DNA of 6,692 nt from Nitrospirota bacterium. Lineage in GTDB: Bacteria > Nitrospirota > Nitrospiria > Nitrospirales > UBA8639. The stretch is taken from positions 64,101 to 70,792 of the forward strand of contig CP070628.1 in the NCBI GenBank assembly GCA_020355985.1. Reading direction: 5' to 3'. Shown here piece after piece: positions 1 to 4,966 of this stretch. The notes beneath the pieces were generated by a model that did no database searches, was not told where the DNA came from, and saw only the letters and a program-made list of their open reading frames with translations. A program made the position numbers and the translations under genes. Every line of letters starts with the position of its first letter. The stretch's first letter is position 1.

Positions 1-494
1 CCCAACAGCACCATGAGTTCATCAGCCTGCTCCACTACATGATTGTTGGTCACGATATAGCCGTCCTCGGACACGATCACTCCCGAACCCAGGCCCTGTT
101 CCTTACTTTCCCGCGGTTGCTTGAATCGGCGTTCAAATTCTTCCCCGAAAAAACGGCGAAAAAAGGGATCATCAGAAAATGGATTTCCTTGTGCTTGGGC
201 AGTTCGTTTGGTAGCGGAGATGTTGACCACTGAGGCCATTGCGTCTTTGGCAACCTTAGTAAATGTCTCATTCGAGGCAAGGAGCGGAGTAGAAATTTTG
301 ACAATGGGAGGAGCATCAGAGGCGAGTGCGACTGCTGGTTGAGGCCTCGCCTTTGTAAGAGGGGTAGAAGAGTTTTTCGCAGAAGGGGTTGGAGAAGGTG
401 CTTCGGAACATTGGATTTGCGTGAACCCGAGGAATCCGAAGAGGATAAGCCCAATCAACCATTGCCCTGTGTGTTTCTCTGTCAGCTTTCCCAT
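1..494 (-). CDS. degP: Do/HtrA-family serine protease, N-terminal part (3' end outside window)
   Basis: This is the first 164 codons of a periplasmic trypsin-like protease of the DegP/Do family, which degrades or refolds misfolded envelope proteins. Residues 12-24 form a hydrophobic export segment after a charged start. Residues 30-75 are a Ser/Pro/Ala-rich linker. The protease domain then starts, with the family-typical VVNIS (89-93), a flexible DDPFFRRFFG loop (108-117), GLGSGVIV (134-141) and the catalytic histidine in TNNHVV (His152). The Asp and Ser of the triad and any PDZ domains lie beyond the window. The ATG at 494 is chosen because AGGAGG/GGGAG lies 9-12 bases upstream and an in-frame TAG precedes it. 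Cys29 follows the hydrophobic stretch but has Gln at -1, so a lipoprotein is doubtful. It sits 175 bases after rpiA and probably has its own promoter. MucD or DegQ-type naming is equally possible. Confidence 0.93.
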   Translation of the reverse strand, partial: MGKLTEKHTGQWLIGLILFGFLGFTQIQCSEAPSPTPSAKNSSTPLTKARPQPAVALASDAPPIVKISTPLLASNETFTKVAKDAMASVVNISATKRTAQAQGNPFSDDPFFRRFFGEEFERRFKQPRESKEQGLGSGVIVSEDGYIVTNNHVVEQADELMVLL

Positions 495-590
495 TTTATT
501 TAACTCCCTCCTGGGCTACTCCTTATGGTGTCTAGTCGGTTGTTGCGATGCCTTTCCCAAGCATGAAACATAGGGATTTTTCCAAATAAG

Positions 591-608
591 AAGATGAAAT
601 TACATCTT
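591..608. repeat. Small inverted repeat between rpiA and the htrA-type gene
   Basis: AAGATG and CATCTT form a perfect 6-bp inverted repeat around a 6-base AT-rich centre, about 60 bases after the rpiA stop. It is AT-rich, and on the minus strand it is followed only by a mixed CTTATTTGG, not a clean U-tract. It could be a weak terminator for glk-rpiA or an operator for the protease gene. I see nothing else convincing in the 495-669 spacer apart from the protease ribosome site at 504-512. Confidence 0.25.
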
Positions 609-669
609 ATCATCCTCAAACGTGTCTGTGGAATACTTTATCCAGGGAGGAGAGAAACAATTCTGCTGT

Positions 670-1386
670 TTACGGGATTGGAATATCTGACGGCTGAGAG
701 AGGCGGACACCCTGATCGGTTCCAGTAATGACGAGGGAAGCCATTTGAACAAAGAGACCGCATTCGACGACTCCTGGAAGGGAAAGGAGAGACGATTCGA
801 GGGAAGCGGGGTCTGCGATGTCTGGAATCTGCACATCAATAATGTAATGCCCGTTGTCGGTTACAAAGGGTTGCCCGGCTTGTTCTCGCCGATGTGCCGC
901 CCAGCCCATCTTTTCCAGGTAATGTTGAGTGGTTCTCCACCCGAAGGAAAGAATTTCTAAGGGCAAAGGAAACGGCAGGCCCAAACGCGGGCGTTGCTTG
1001 GCTTGGTCCACAATCACAATAAATTGGCGGGACGCACGAGCCACAATTTTTTCCCGAAGCAACGCACCACCACCACCTTTGATAAGATTAAGTTGCGGAT
1101 CGACTTGGTCTGCCCCATCCACAGCTATATCAATATCCCAGGGTCCATCGTTGTCCAATAAGGGAATGCCGAGTTGCATGGCGTAGGTTGCCGTAGCTTG
1201 AGAAGTCGGCACCCCTTGCACCCGGAGGCCGTCTTGTATCCGTTTACCCAATGCGGTCAAGAAATGGTGGACTGTCGATCCGGTCCCTAGTCCGAGAATC
1301 TGCCCATCTTGAATATACTCAACAGCTTTGTGGGCGGCTTGGATTTTGTGTTGATCAGGAGTCAGAGAGGATGTCGAGAAGGACAC
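670..1386 (-). CDS. rpiA: Ribose-5-phosphate isomerase A
   Basis: This cytoplasmic enzyme interconverts ribose 5-phosphate and ribulose 5-phosphate in the non-oxidative pentose phosphate pathway. At 238 residues it is slightly longer than E. coli RpiA (219). The phosphate-binding GLGTGSTV is at 32-39, DGAD at 90-93, and IKGGGGALLREK at 102-113, giving Asp90, Asp93, Lys103 and Glu112. These match E. coli Asp81, Asp84, Lys94 and Glu103 with a constant offset of 9. VTDNG (175-179) and the C-terminal PGVVECGLF (204-212) are also family signatures. The start is a GTG at 1386, the only usable start between the upstream glk stop and the conserved region. Its Shine-Dalgarno is poor, so translation is probably coupled to glk, whose TAA ends 12 bases upstream in the same frame. 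All key residues are present, so it should be active. Confidence 0.96.
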   Translation of the reverse strand: MSFSTSSLTPDQHKIQAAHKAVEYIQDGQILGLGTGSTVHHFLTALGKRIQDGLRVQGVPTSQATATYAMQLGIPLLDNDGPWDIDIAVDGADQVDPQLNLIKGGGGALLREKIVARASRQFIVIVDQAKQRPRLGLPFPLPLEILSFGWRTTQHYLEKMGWAAHRREQAGQPFVTDNGHYIIDVQIPDIADPASLESSLLSLPGVVECGLFVQMASLVITGTDQGVRLSQPSDIPIP

Positions 1387-1398
1387 AAGAAAATCTCG

Positions 1399-2448
1399 TT
1401 AGGCTGTCATGCCGGCGGCGGCGGAAGCGGCACCGAGTAAGGCCGTGTGAGGATTTAAAATGACGCGAACGGGTATTTTCCCAAGCAAGCGTTTATAGCG
1501 CCCCTTGGCTAAAAACGCCTTCATGAAGGTCCCGTTCTGTAGGGCTGGCAAAATCTTTGGCGCGATTCCTCCACCAATATACACTCCCCCCATTGCCAAA
1601 GTTTTAAGCGCTAAGTTCCCGGCTTCTGCTCCATAGATAGAAACAAACAGTTGAAGGGCGTTTTTGCAAATATCGGGTTTTCCCTCAAGCCCCGCTTCGG
1701 CAATCAATGTCGCTGGGTCACCGGTGGGAAGTTTTTCGGCAAACCAAGTTTGCTCATTTTTCTGAGTATCGCGCAGGAATTGATAAATAAGGTGGAGCCC
1801 AGAGCCAGAAAGCACGCGCTCATAACTGACATGCAAATAACTGGTGCGTAAATATCGCAGCAATTCGATTTCCAGGTCGTTGTTGGGAGCAAAGTCGGTA
1901 TGGCCACCTTCTGACGGACAAATTTGGTAGTCCTTCCCCGTCCACAAAATCAGCGATTCCCCTAAGCCAGTTCCTGCCGCGAGGAGTGCTCGGGTGCCAT
2001 CTGGTGGGGGAGAGGGAGCGTCAGGGTTGAGATCTTCAATTTCATCGGGCCGCAAAAGCTGAAGGCCATAACCGGTAGCTTCCAAATCATTCAATAAGCG
2101 GACTTGAGGTATATGTAAAAACTCGGCTAGCTTATCGCCTTCAATTGTCCACGGGATATTGGTCGTACGACAGGTATTGTTTAGGACTGGGCCCGGTACA
2201 CCGAAACAGGCCGCCGTCAAAGGGCTTTCGATTGAGGGTGGTTTCGCAGAAGAGTCGTCAATTTCTTCTGAAATTTCATCCGAATCGGACTCTGGTTGTT
2301 CTTCAAGGAATTCCGTCAGAACTTCTTCAAAGGATTCATAATCAGCAGTCCATACCGTATCTTCGCGGATAGGATCGACCCGTCCTTTATCCCAATCATA
2401 GAGGGCTAAATTAATTTTCGTCCCTCCGATGTCTCCGGCAAGAATCAT
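1399..2448 (-). CDS. glk: Glucokinase (ATP-dependent, bacterial Glk family)
   Basis: This enzyme phosphorylates glucose with ATP to glucose 6-phosphate in the cytoplasm. The 349-residue product has the N-terminal phosphate-binding motif LAGDIGGTKINLALYD (3-18), FGVPGPV (82-88), LLNDLEATGYG (118-128), the second ATP motif AAGTGLGESL (157-166) and SEGGHTDFAP (179-188). Expected sugar-binding and catalytic residues are Asn120, Asp121 (base), Glu180, His183 and Glu210, matching E. coli Asn99, Asp100, Glu157, His160 and Glu187. GGVYIGGGIAPKIL (287-300) is the usual C-terminal signature. It exceeds E. coli Glk (321) mainly through a very acidic insertion at about 49-75 and a Pro-rich loop at 141-151. 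The ATG at 2448 places the motif at the protein N terminus as usual; the ribosome site is weak (TTGAGAAATT). It heads a two-gene unit with rpiA, linking glucose entry to pentose-phosphate metabolism. Confidence 0.95.
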   Translation of the reverse strand: MILAGDIGGTKINLALYDWDKGRVDPIREDTVWTADYESFEEVLTEFLEEQPESDSDEISEEIDDSSAKPPSIESPLTAACFGVPGPVLNNTCRTTNIPWTIEGDKLAEFLHIPQVRLLNDLEATGYGLQLLRPDEIEDLNPDAPSPPPDGTRALLAAGTGLGESLILWTGKDYQICPSEGGHTDFAPNNDLEIELLRYLRTSYLHVSYERVLSGSGLHLIYQFLRDTQKNEQTWFAEKLPTGDPATLIAEAGLEGKPDICKNALQLFVSIYGAEAGNLALKTLAMGGVYIGGGIAPKILPALQNGTFMKAFLAKGRYKRLLGKIPVRVILNPHTALLGAASAAAGMTA

Positions 2449-2497
2449 AATTTCTCAATTCGGCAGGTCTGTTAAACGTAACAAATAACCCGAAGTC

Positions 2498-2527
2498 ACC
2501 ATAGCCTAGATAAAATAGCCGAGGCAA
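2498..2527 (-). promoter_or_regulatory. Candidate sigma70-like promoter, proximal, for glk-rpiA
   Basis: On the minus strand TTGCCT (2527-2522) and TATGGT (2503-2498) are 18 bases apart; each matches four of six consensus bases. The transcript would start about 40 bases before the glk ATG. This rests on pattern matching by eye only, and the organism's promoter consensus is unknown. Confidence 0.25.
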
Positions 2528-2534
2528 GGGAAGG

Positions 2535-2563
2535 ATAACAGTTCTATAGAAAACTTTTGTCTA
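2535..2563 (-). promoter_or_regulatory. Candidate sigma70-like promoter, distal, with internal palindrome, for glk-rpiA
   Basis: On the minus strand TAGACA (2563-2558) and TGTTAT (2540-2535) are separated by the optimal 17 bases and match nine of twelve consensus positions. The spacer holds a perfect 10-base palindrome, TTCTATAGAA (2542-2551), where a repressor could block polymerase. The start point would leave a leader of about 80 bases before glk. No operator is known to me with this sequence, so regulation is only a suggestion. Confidence 0.3.
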
Positions 2564-2631
2564 AGTGTATCTTGGGGTTAAAGAGGAAAAATGAAGTCAC
2601 GAGCCAGTTGGGGAGAAGAAGAAAAACCCTG

Positions 2632-3096
2632 CTACAAAAAGGTCCAATCTGAAAATGTCGCGGCCTGCCCCAGGGGCGTCCCATCGGGTTTGTGGATATT
2701 CCAGACCGTTGCTCGCTCGACTAAAAACCTTTTGCCGCTACGCGAAATTCTGACCCCTCGGTAGTCGCTGATGTATCCGTGAGTCTTGGCTTGTTCCAAC
2801 ATGCGCGCCCGTTCATTACGGTTCACAGATTCAGCCGTTAAGCGTGAGGGGGTTTGCGTGAATTCCTCCCAATCCATCTCCCATAAGTCTAAAGCCGTCT
2901 GATTCCCATAATTTAATATGGGATCGTCTTGTAGCCCATGGGAAGCGACCACAAACGGACTTACAAAAAGACGTTCTGCTTGCTCAAGTGGCGTTCCTTC
3001 TCGATGAATGAATTCTTTCTTTAGCAAACGGACATAGCTATCAAGCAGGTATTGCGTCCATTCTATAATCCAAGGCCTTTTCCAGATGTCCTCCAT
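2632..3096 (-). CDS. MEKHLA-domain protein (PAS-related), function unknown
   Basis: The 154-residue product is essentially one MEKHLA domain, a fold related to PAS and known from the C terminus of plant HD-ZIP III factors as well as stand-alone bacterial proteins. Recognisable family blocks are LLDSYVRLL (17-25), FVVASHGLQDDPILNYGNQTAL (48-69, central residues), the WEMDWEEF block (72-79), PSRLTAE (83-89), the HGYISDYRGVRIS block (105-117), and a closing ERATVWN followed by GQAATFSDW (143-151). It has no signal peptide, membrane segment or DNA-binding domain, so it is probably cytoplasmic and may bind a small ligand like PAS domains. The ATG at 3096 lies 27 bases after aroK with no clear Shine-Dalgarno; expression through the aro operon is likely. 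No catalytic residues can be assigned. The family call is firm, the role unknown. Confidence 0.88.
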   Translation of the reverse strand: MEDIWKRPWIIEWTQYLLDSYVRLLKKEFIHREGTPLEQAERLFVSPFVVASHGLQDDPILNYGNQTALDLWEMDWEEFTQTPSRLTAESVNRNERARMLEQAKTHGYISDYRGVRISRSGKRFLVERATVWNIHKPDGTPLGQAATFSDWTFL

Positions 3097-3123
3097 GTAT
3101 GTTTGTGTGGTTTGGGAGTCAAA

Positions 3124-3630
3124 CTAGGTTGGTATGAGGGATAGAATGGAGTCAGCAATTTGGTTCGGGGAGGTTTGATCAGTGGGGATGACATGATCGG
3201 CGGCAGCTTGGTATTTGGGGGTGCGATCCTTCAGAATGTCCTCGATTTCTTCCACGAATGTTTTGGTGCCTGAAAGAGAAGGGCGTTGAGCATCGCCAGA
3301 AATGCGTTTTGCAATTGTCGGAACTTCCGCAGTAAGCCAAAAGATCGTGCCATTGTCCTTAAGAATCTTCACGTTTTCTTCTTTCAAAATAAGCCCACCG
3401 CCGGTGTCAATCACCAAGTCGGATTGATCCTGCAATTTCTGACACATCTGGGTTTCTAATTCTCGGAAATGTTCCCAGCCGAATTGCTCAACGATTTGGG
3501 GGATGGATTGTTTGGTTTCTTTCACGATTTCCGCGTCGGTAGAAACAACCTTTCGTCCTAGGCGTTGACCTATGATTTGAGCCACAGTGCTTTTCCCGGT
3601 TCCCCTGTATCCGATTAGAATGATATTCAT
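3124..3630 (-). CDS. aroK: Shikimate kinase
   Basis: This enzyme transfers the ATP gamma-phosphate to the 3-hydroxyl of shikimate in aromatic amino acid biosynthesis. The 168 residues are a normal length. Walker A is GYRGTGKST (7-15) with Lys13. The shikimate site shows Asp32, Arg56 and Glu59 (FRELE, 55-59), and the glycine triplet Gly77-79 in DTGGG. The lid carries Arg116 in QRPSL, and Arg136 in DRTPKY sits at the same number as the shikimate-binding Arg136 of the M. tuberculosis enzyme. The first acidic residue of the usual DxD motif is Ser30 (STD, 30-32); that Asp normally helps hold magnesium. The ATG at 3630 overlaps the aroE stop as ATGA, so translation is coupled. AroL or AroK cannot be distinguished by sequence here. 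Confidence 0.94.
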   Translation of the reverse strand: MNIILIGYRGTGKSTVAQIIGQRLGRKVVSTDAEIVKETKQSIPQIVEQFGWEHFRELETQMCQKLQDQSDLVIDTGGGLILKEENVKILKDNGTIFWLTAEVPTIAKRISGDAQRPSLSGTKTFVEEIEDILKDRTPKYQAAADHVIPTDQTSPNQIADSILSLIPT

Positions 3631-4481
3631 GAGAAGTGGGCCGTGAGAATTTTGCGCATGGTATCGACGGGAGCAGCTTCACCGGTCCAGAGTTCGAATT
3701 GCCCAACGGCCTGATGCAGGAACATTTCGATGCCTTGGATGGTGCGGCAACCGGCAGCTTGAGCATCTTGGAGGAGTTGTGTGTTAAGCGGGTTGTAGAC
3801 AATATCCATGACGGTTAATCGGGGGTGGAGCAATTCTTTGGGGACGCAACTGCATTCGATTTTTGGGTGCATACCAATGGGGGTGGAATGGATTAAGAGA
3901 TGACCCTCGGCTAATGCTGGCTTCAGTGTCGAGGCGTTTAATTGGTCATCGGATATGGAGATGCCAGTTTTAGTCTTGAGATCGGTGGCTAGTGCTGATC
4001 GTTCTTGGTCATCGATCCCAAGCAGAGTCAGATGCCCAATGCTTCCTTCCATACATAAGCCAAAAGCAATGGCGCGTGCGGCTCCTCCCGATCCCAGCAG
4101 GACGACACGTTGACCGGTGAGGTCAACGCCTCCTTGCCGTAAAGCTTGAAGTGCACCTGACGCGTCCGTATTGGAGCCAACTAACATCCCACGGTCTTTG
4201 ATGATGGTATTGACGGAGCCGATGTGTTTCGCAGTTGTCTCAACGGAATCCAGCAACGGTATGATAGTCACCTTGTGGGGAATGGTGACGCTGAATCCGC
4301 GAATGTGTCCTAATGCACGGATTCCACGAATGGCGTTCCCGAGGTCTTCAACGGGGAAGGCGAGATAGGCGAAATTTAACCCCAATTTCTCGAAGGCGGC
4401 ATTATGGATTGCCGGAGAGAGAGAATGGTCAACGGGGTTTCCCAGAAGGCCACACAGTTGGGTTTGTGCTGTGATCGTCAT
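3627..4481 (-). CDS. aroE: Shikimate dehydrogenase
   Basis: This enzyme reduces 3-dehydroshikimate to shikimate, directly supplying the kinase encoded next. The 284 residues are normal for the family. The substrate domain shows GNPVDHSLSPAIHN (14-27), SVTIPHK (64-70) with catalytic Lys70, SVNT (89-92), and NTDASG (104-109) with catalytic Asp106. The nucleotide fold begins with LLGSGGAARA (128-137). At the end of the next strand, where NADP-using enzymes usually have an NRT-like motif, this protein has LLGIDDQER (153-161), with two aspartates. NPLNTQLL (230-237) and the block from GIEMFLHQAVGQ onward (250-266) close the substrate site. The ATG at 4481 is supported by AAGGAG at 4491-4486, four bases upstream. 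It overlaps aroK by four bases and leads the operon. Upstream lies a 202-base spacer after the small basic gene, so either a promoter there or read-through could drive it. Confidence 0.95.
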   Translation of the reverse strand: MTITAQTQLCGLLGNPVDHSLSPAIHNAAFEKLGLNFAYLAFPVEDLGNAIRGIRALGHIRGFSVTIPHKVTIIPLLDSVETTAKHIGSVNTIIKDRGMLVGSNTDASGALQALRQGGVDLTGQRVVLLGSGGAARAIAFGLCMEGSIGHLTLLGIDDQERSALATDLKTKTGISISDDQLNASTLKPALAEGHLLIHSTPIGMHPKIECSCVPKELLHPRLTVMDIVYNPLNTQLLQDAQAAGCRTIQGIEMFLHQAVGQFELWTGEAAPVDTMRKILTAHFS

Positions 4482-4523
4482 GGGGCTCCTTACATTGTTT
4501 GAAGTAGAAAACGGTCAGTCAAC

Positions 4524-4536
4524 GTTATCACATAAC
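4524..4536. promoter_or_regulatory. Small dyad upstream of aroE
   Basis: GTTAT and ATAAC flank a 3-base centre (CAC), about 43 bases before the aroE start. The position suits an operator, but the dyad is short and I found no convincing promoter pair around it; the best -35/-10 match (TTGGTT, 17 bases, TATGTG) is weak. Confidence 0.2.
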
Positions 4537-4629
4537 AGTGTCATCAAACTCAACCAATTGAAGCTGCGGGATGGACTGGGTGCTTAATAACAGAAGGACA
4601 AGGGAAAAATCAGGGAAGGGAAGGTGTAT

Positions 4630-4681
4630 TCCGGAGAGTAGGGATCTACTCCCCGGATTTACACTTTGTGACGTCCGGGGA
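4630..4681 (-). repeat. Two overlapping, mutually exclusive hairpins after the small basic gene
   Basis: In the minus transcript the first hairpin begins two bases after the stop codon: 4681-4674 pairs with 4657-4650 (8 bp, GC-rich, 16-base loop with an inner GTG/CAC match). The second pairs 4657-4646 with 4641-4630 (11 bp plus one mismatch, 4-base loop). Both need the CCCCGGA arm at 4651-4657, so only one can form at a time. Neither is followed by a U-tract, so this is not a standard intrinsic terminator. A 3' stabiliser, a Rho-assisted end, an attenuator-like switch before aroE, or a REP-like palindromic element are all possible. Confidence 0.6.
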
Positions 4682-4683
4682 AG

Positions 4684-4770
4684 CTATCGTGAAGATTTTT
4701 TCTTCGTCGTAGACTTCTTCATGCGAACGGCTGCTTTTTTTGCCGGTTTCTTTTTGGCCATTTTAGGCAT
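4684..4770 (-). CDS. 28-residue lysine-rich basic protein, unknown function
   Basis: This very short frame encodes 28 residues with 11 Lys and 2 Arg, no acidic, aromatic or cysteine residue, and Ala/Pro/Ser/Thr between the lysine clusters. Residues 4-14 read MAKKKPAKKAA; residues 18-28 are a second basic block ending in SSR. The composition resembles tails of histone H1-like nucleoid proteins and basic ribosomal extensions, so binding to DNA or RNA is a reasonable inference, not a family assignment. I take the ATG at 4770 because an exceptionally strong ribosome site lies 7 bases upstream; Met4 would be too far. The strand is settled by that site: the frame antisense to it is Phe-rich merely because lysine codons read as TTT/CTT. 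It stands between a histidine kinase and aroE, with its own possible promoter and strong hairpins right after the stop. Confidence 0.72.
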   Translation of the reverse strand: MPKMAKKKPAKKAAVRMKKSTTKKKSSR

Positions 4771-4772
4771 GT

Positions 4773-4792
4773 GATCACCTCCTTAAAAAAAA
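4773..4792 (-). promoter_or_regulatory. Extended Shine-Dalgarno with upstream U8 tract
   Basis: The minus transcript reads U8 (4792-4785) directly joined to UAAGGAGGUGAUC (4785-4773). The latter complements about 13 bases of the common bacterial 16S 3' end, far more than a normal 4-6 base site, and its GGAGG core is 7 bases from the ATG at 4770. A U-rich stretch just upstream of the site is a known binding preference of ribosomal protein S1. Together they predict strong translation of the small basic protein, although too much pairing can slow ribosome release. Confidence 0.85.
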
Positions 4793-4802
4793 TGTGTAAG
4801 CA

Positions 4803-4833
4803 ATTCTATCCACGTTTATCGGCAAGCACGCAA
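4803..4833 (-). promoter_or_regulatory. Candidate promoter of the small basic gene
   Basis: The minus strand has TAGAAT (4808-4803), five of six matches to the -10 consensus, with TTGCGT (4833-4828) 19 bases further upstream. The spacing is longer than optimal. The predicted start near 4796 would give a leader of about 25 bases, just covering the U8 tract and ribosome site. Confidence 0.3.
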
Positions 4834-4881
4834 AAATCATGAGAGTTTTCAAGAAATTTTTGCCTAGTCGGTCAAGACGGT

Positions 4882-4918
4882 CCCGCTAAAATATTAATGT
4901 GCGGAAAATATTTGCGGG
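4882..4918 (-). terminator. Hairpin downstream of the histidine kinase, possible terminator
   Basis: CCCGC (4882-4886) pairs with GCGGG (4914-4918), and AAATATT (4889-4895) with AATATTT (4907-4913), leaving a two-base bulge and an 11-base loop. It begins about 50 bases after the kinase stop codon. No U-tract follows on the minus strand, so it may need Rho or only protect the 3' end; the structure is clear, the function is inferred. Confidence 0.4.
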
Positions 4919-4966
4919 GTTCAAGAGAGCAGCAATCATGTTGAATGCAGGATCGGAGAACTTGAT

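Noticed and set aside
77..454. Minus-strand frame of 125 residues, Leu/Pro/Ser-rich, in another phase over the protease gene
   Set aside because: The overlapping frame starting at 494 has clear HtrA motifs and a good ribosome site; the 125-residue frame matches no family I know.
929..1186. Plus-strand frame of 85 residues over rpiA
   Set aside because: It is antisense to conserved RpiA motifs and has a composition typical of shadow frames.
3488..3802. Minus-strand frame of 104 residues across the aroE/aroK junction
   Set aside because: Both aroE and aroK are intact with full motifs in their own frames, and the junction is a normal ATGA overlap, not a frameshift.
4646..4740. Possible -1 frameshift in the small basic gene at the A7 run (codons GCA AAA AAA), which would extend the product to a stop at about 4646
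   Set aside because: The heptamer fits a slippery pattern, but no hairpin lies 5-9 bases downstream; the nearest is some 50 bases away. A-runs are expected in lysine-rich genes.
4571..4774. Plus-strand frame of 67 residues with a hydrophobic, Phe-rich end
   Set aside because: It is antisense to the lysine-rich gene, so its Phe runs mirror lysine codons; it has no ribosome site, while the minus-strand frame has an exceptional one.
4771..4785. 16S rRNA 3'-end-like sequence on the plus strand (GATCACCTCCTTA)
   Set aside because: Only the terminal 13 bases are present, with no rRNA upstream; it is the mirror of the strong Shine-Dalgarno on the minus strand.
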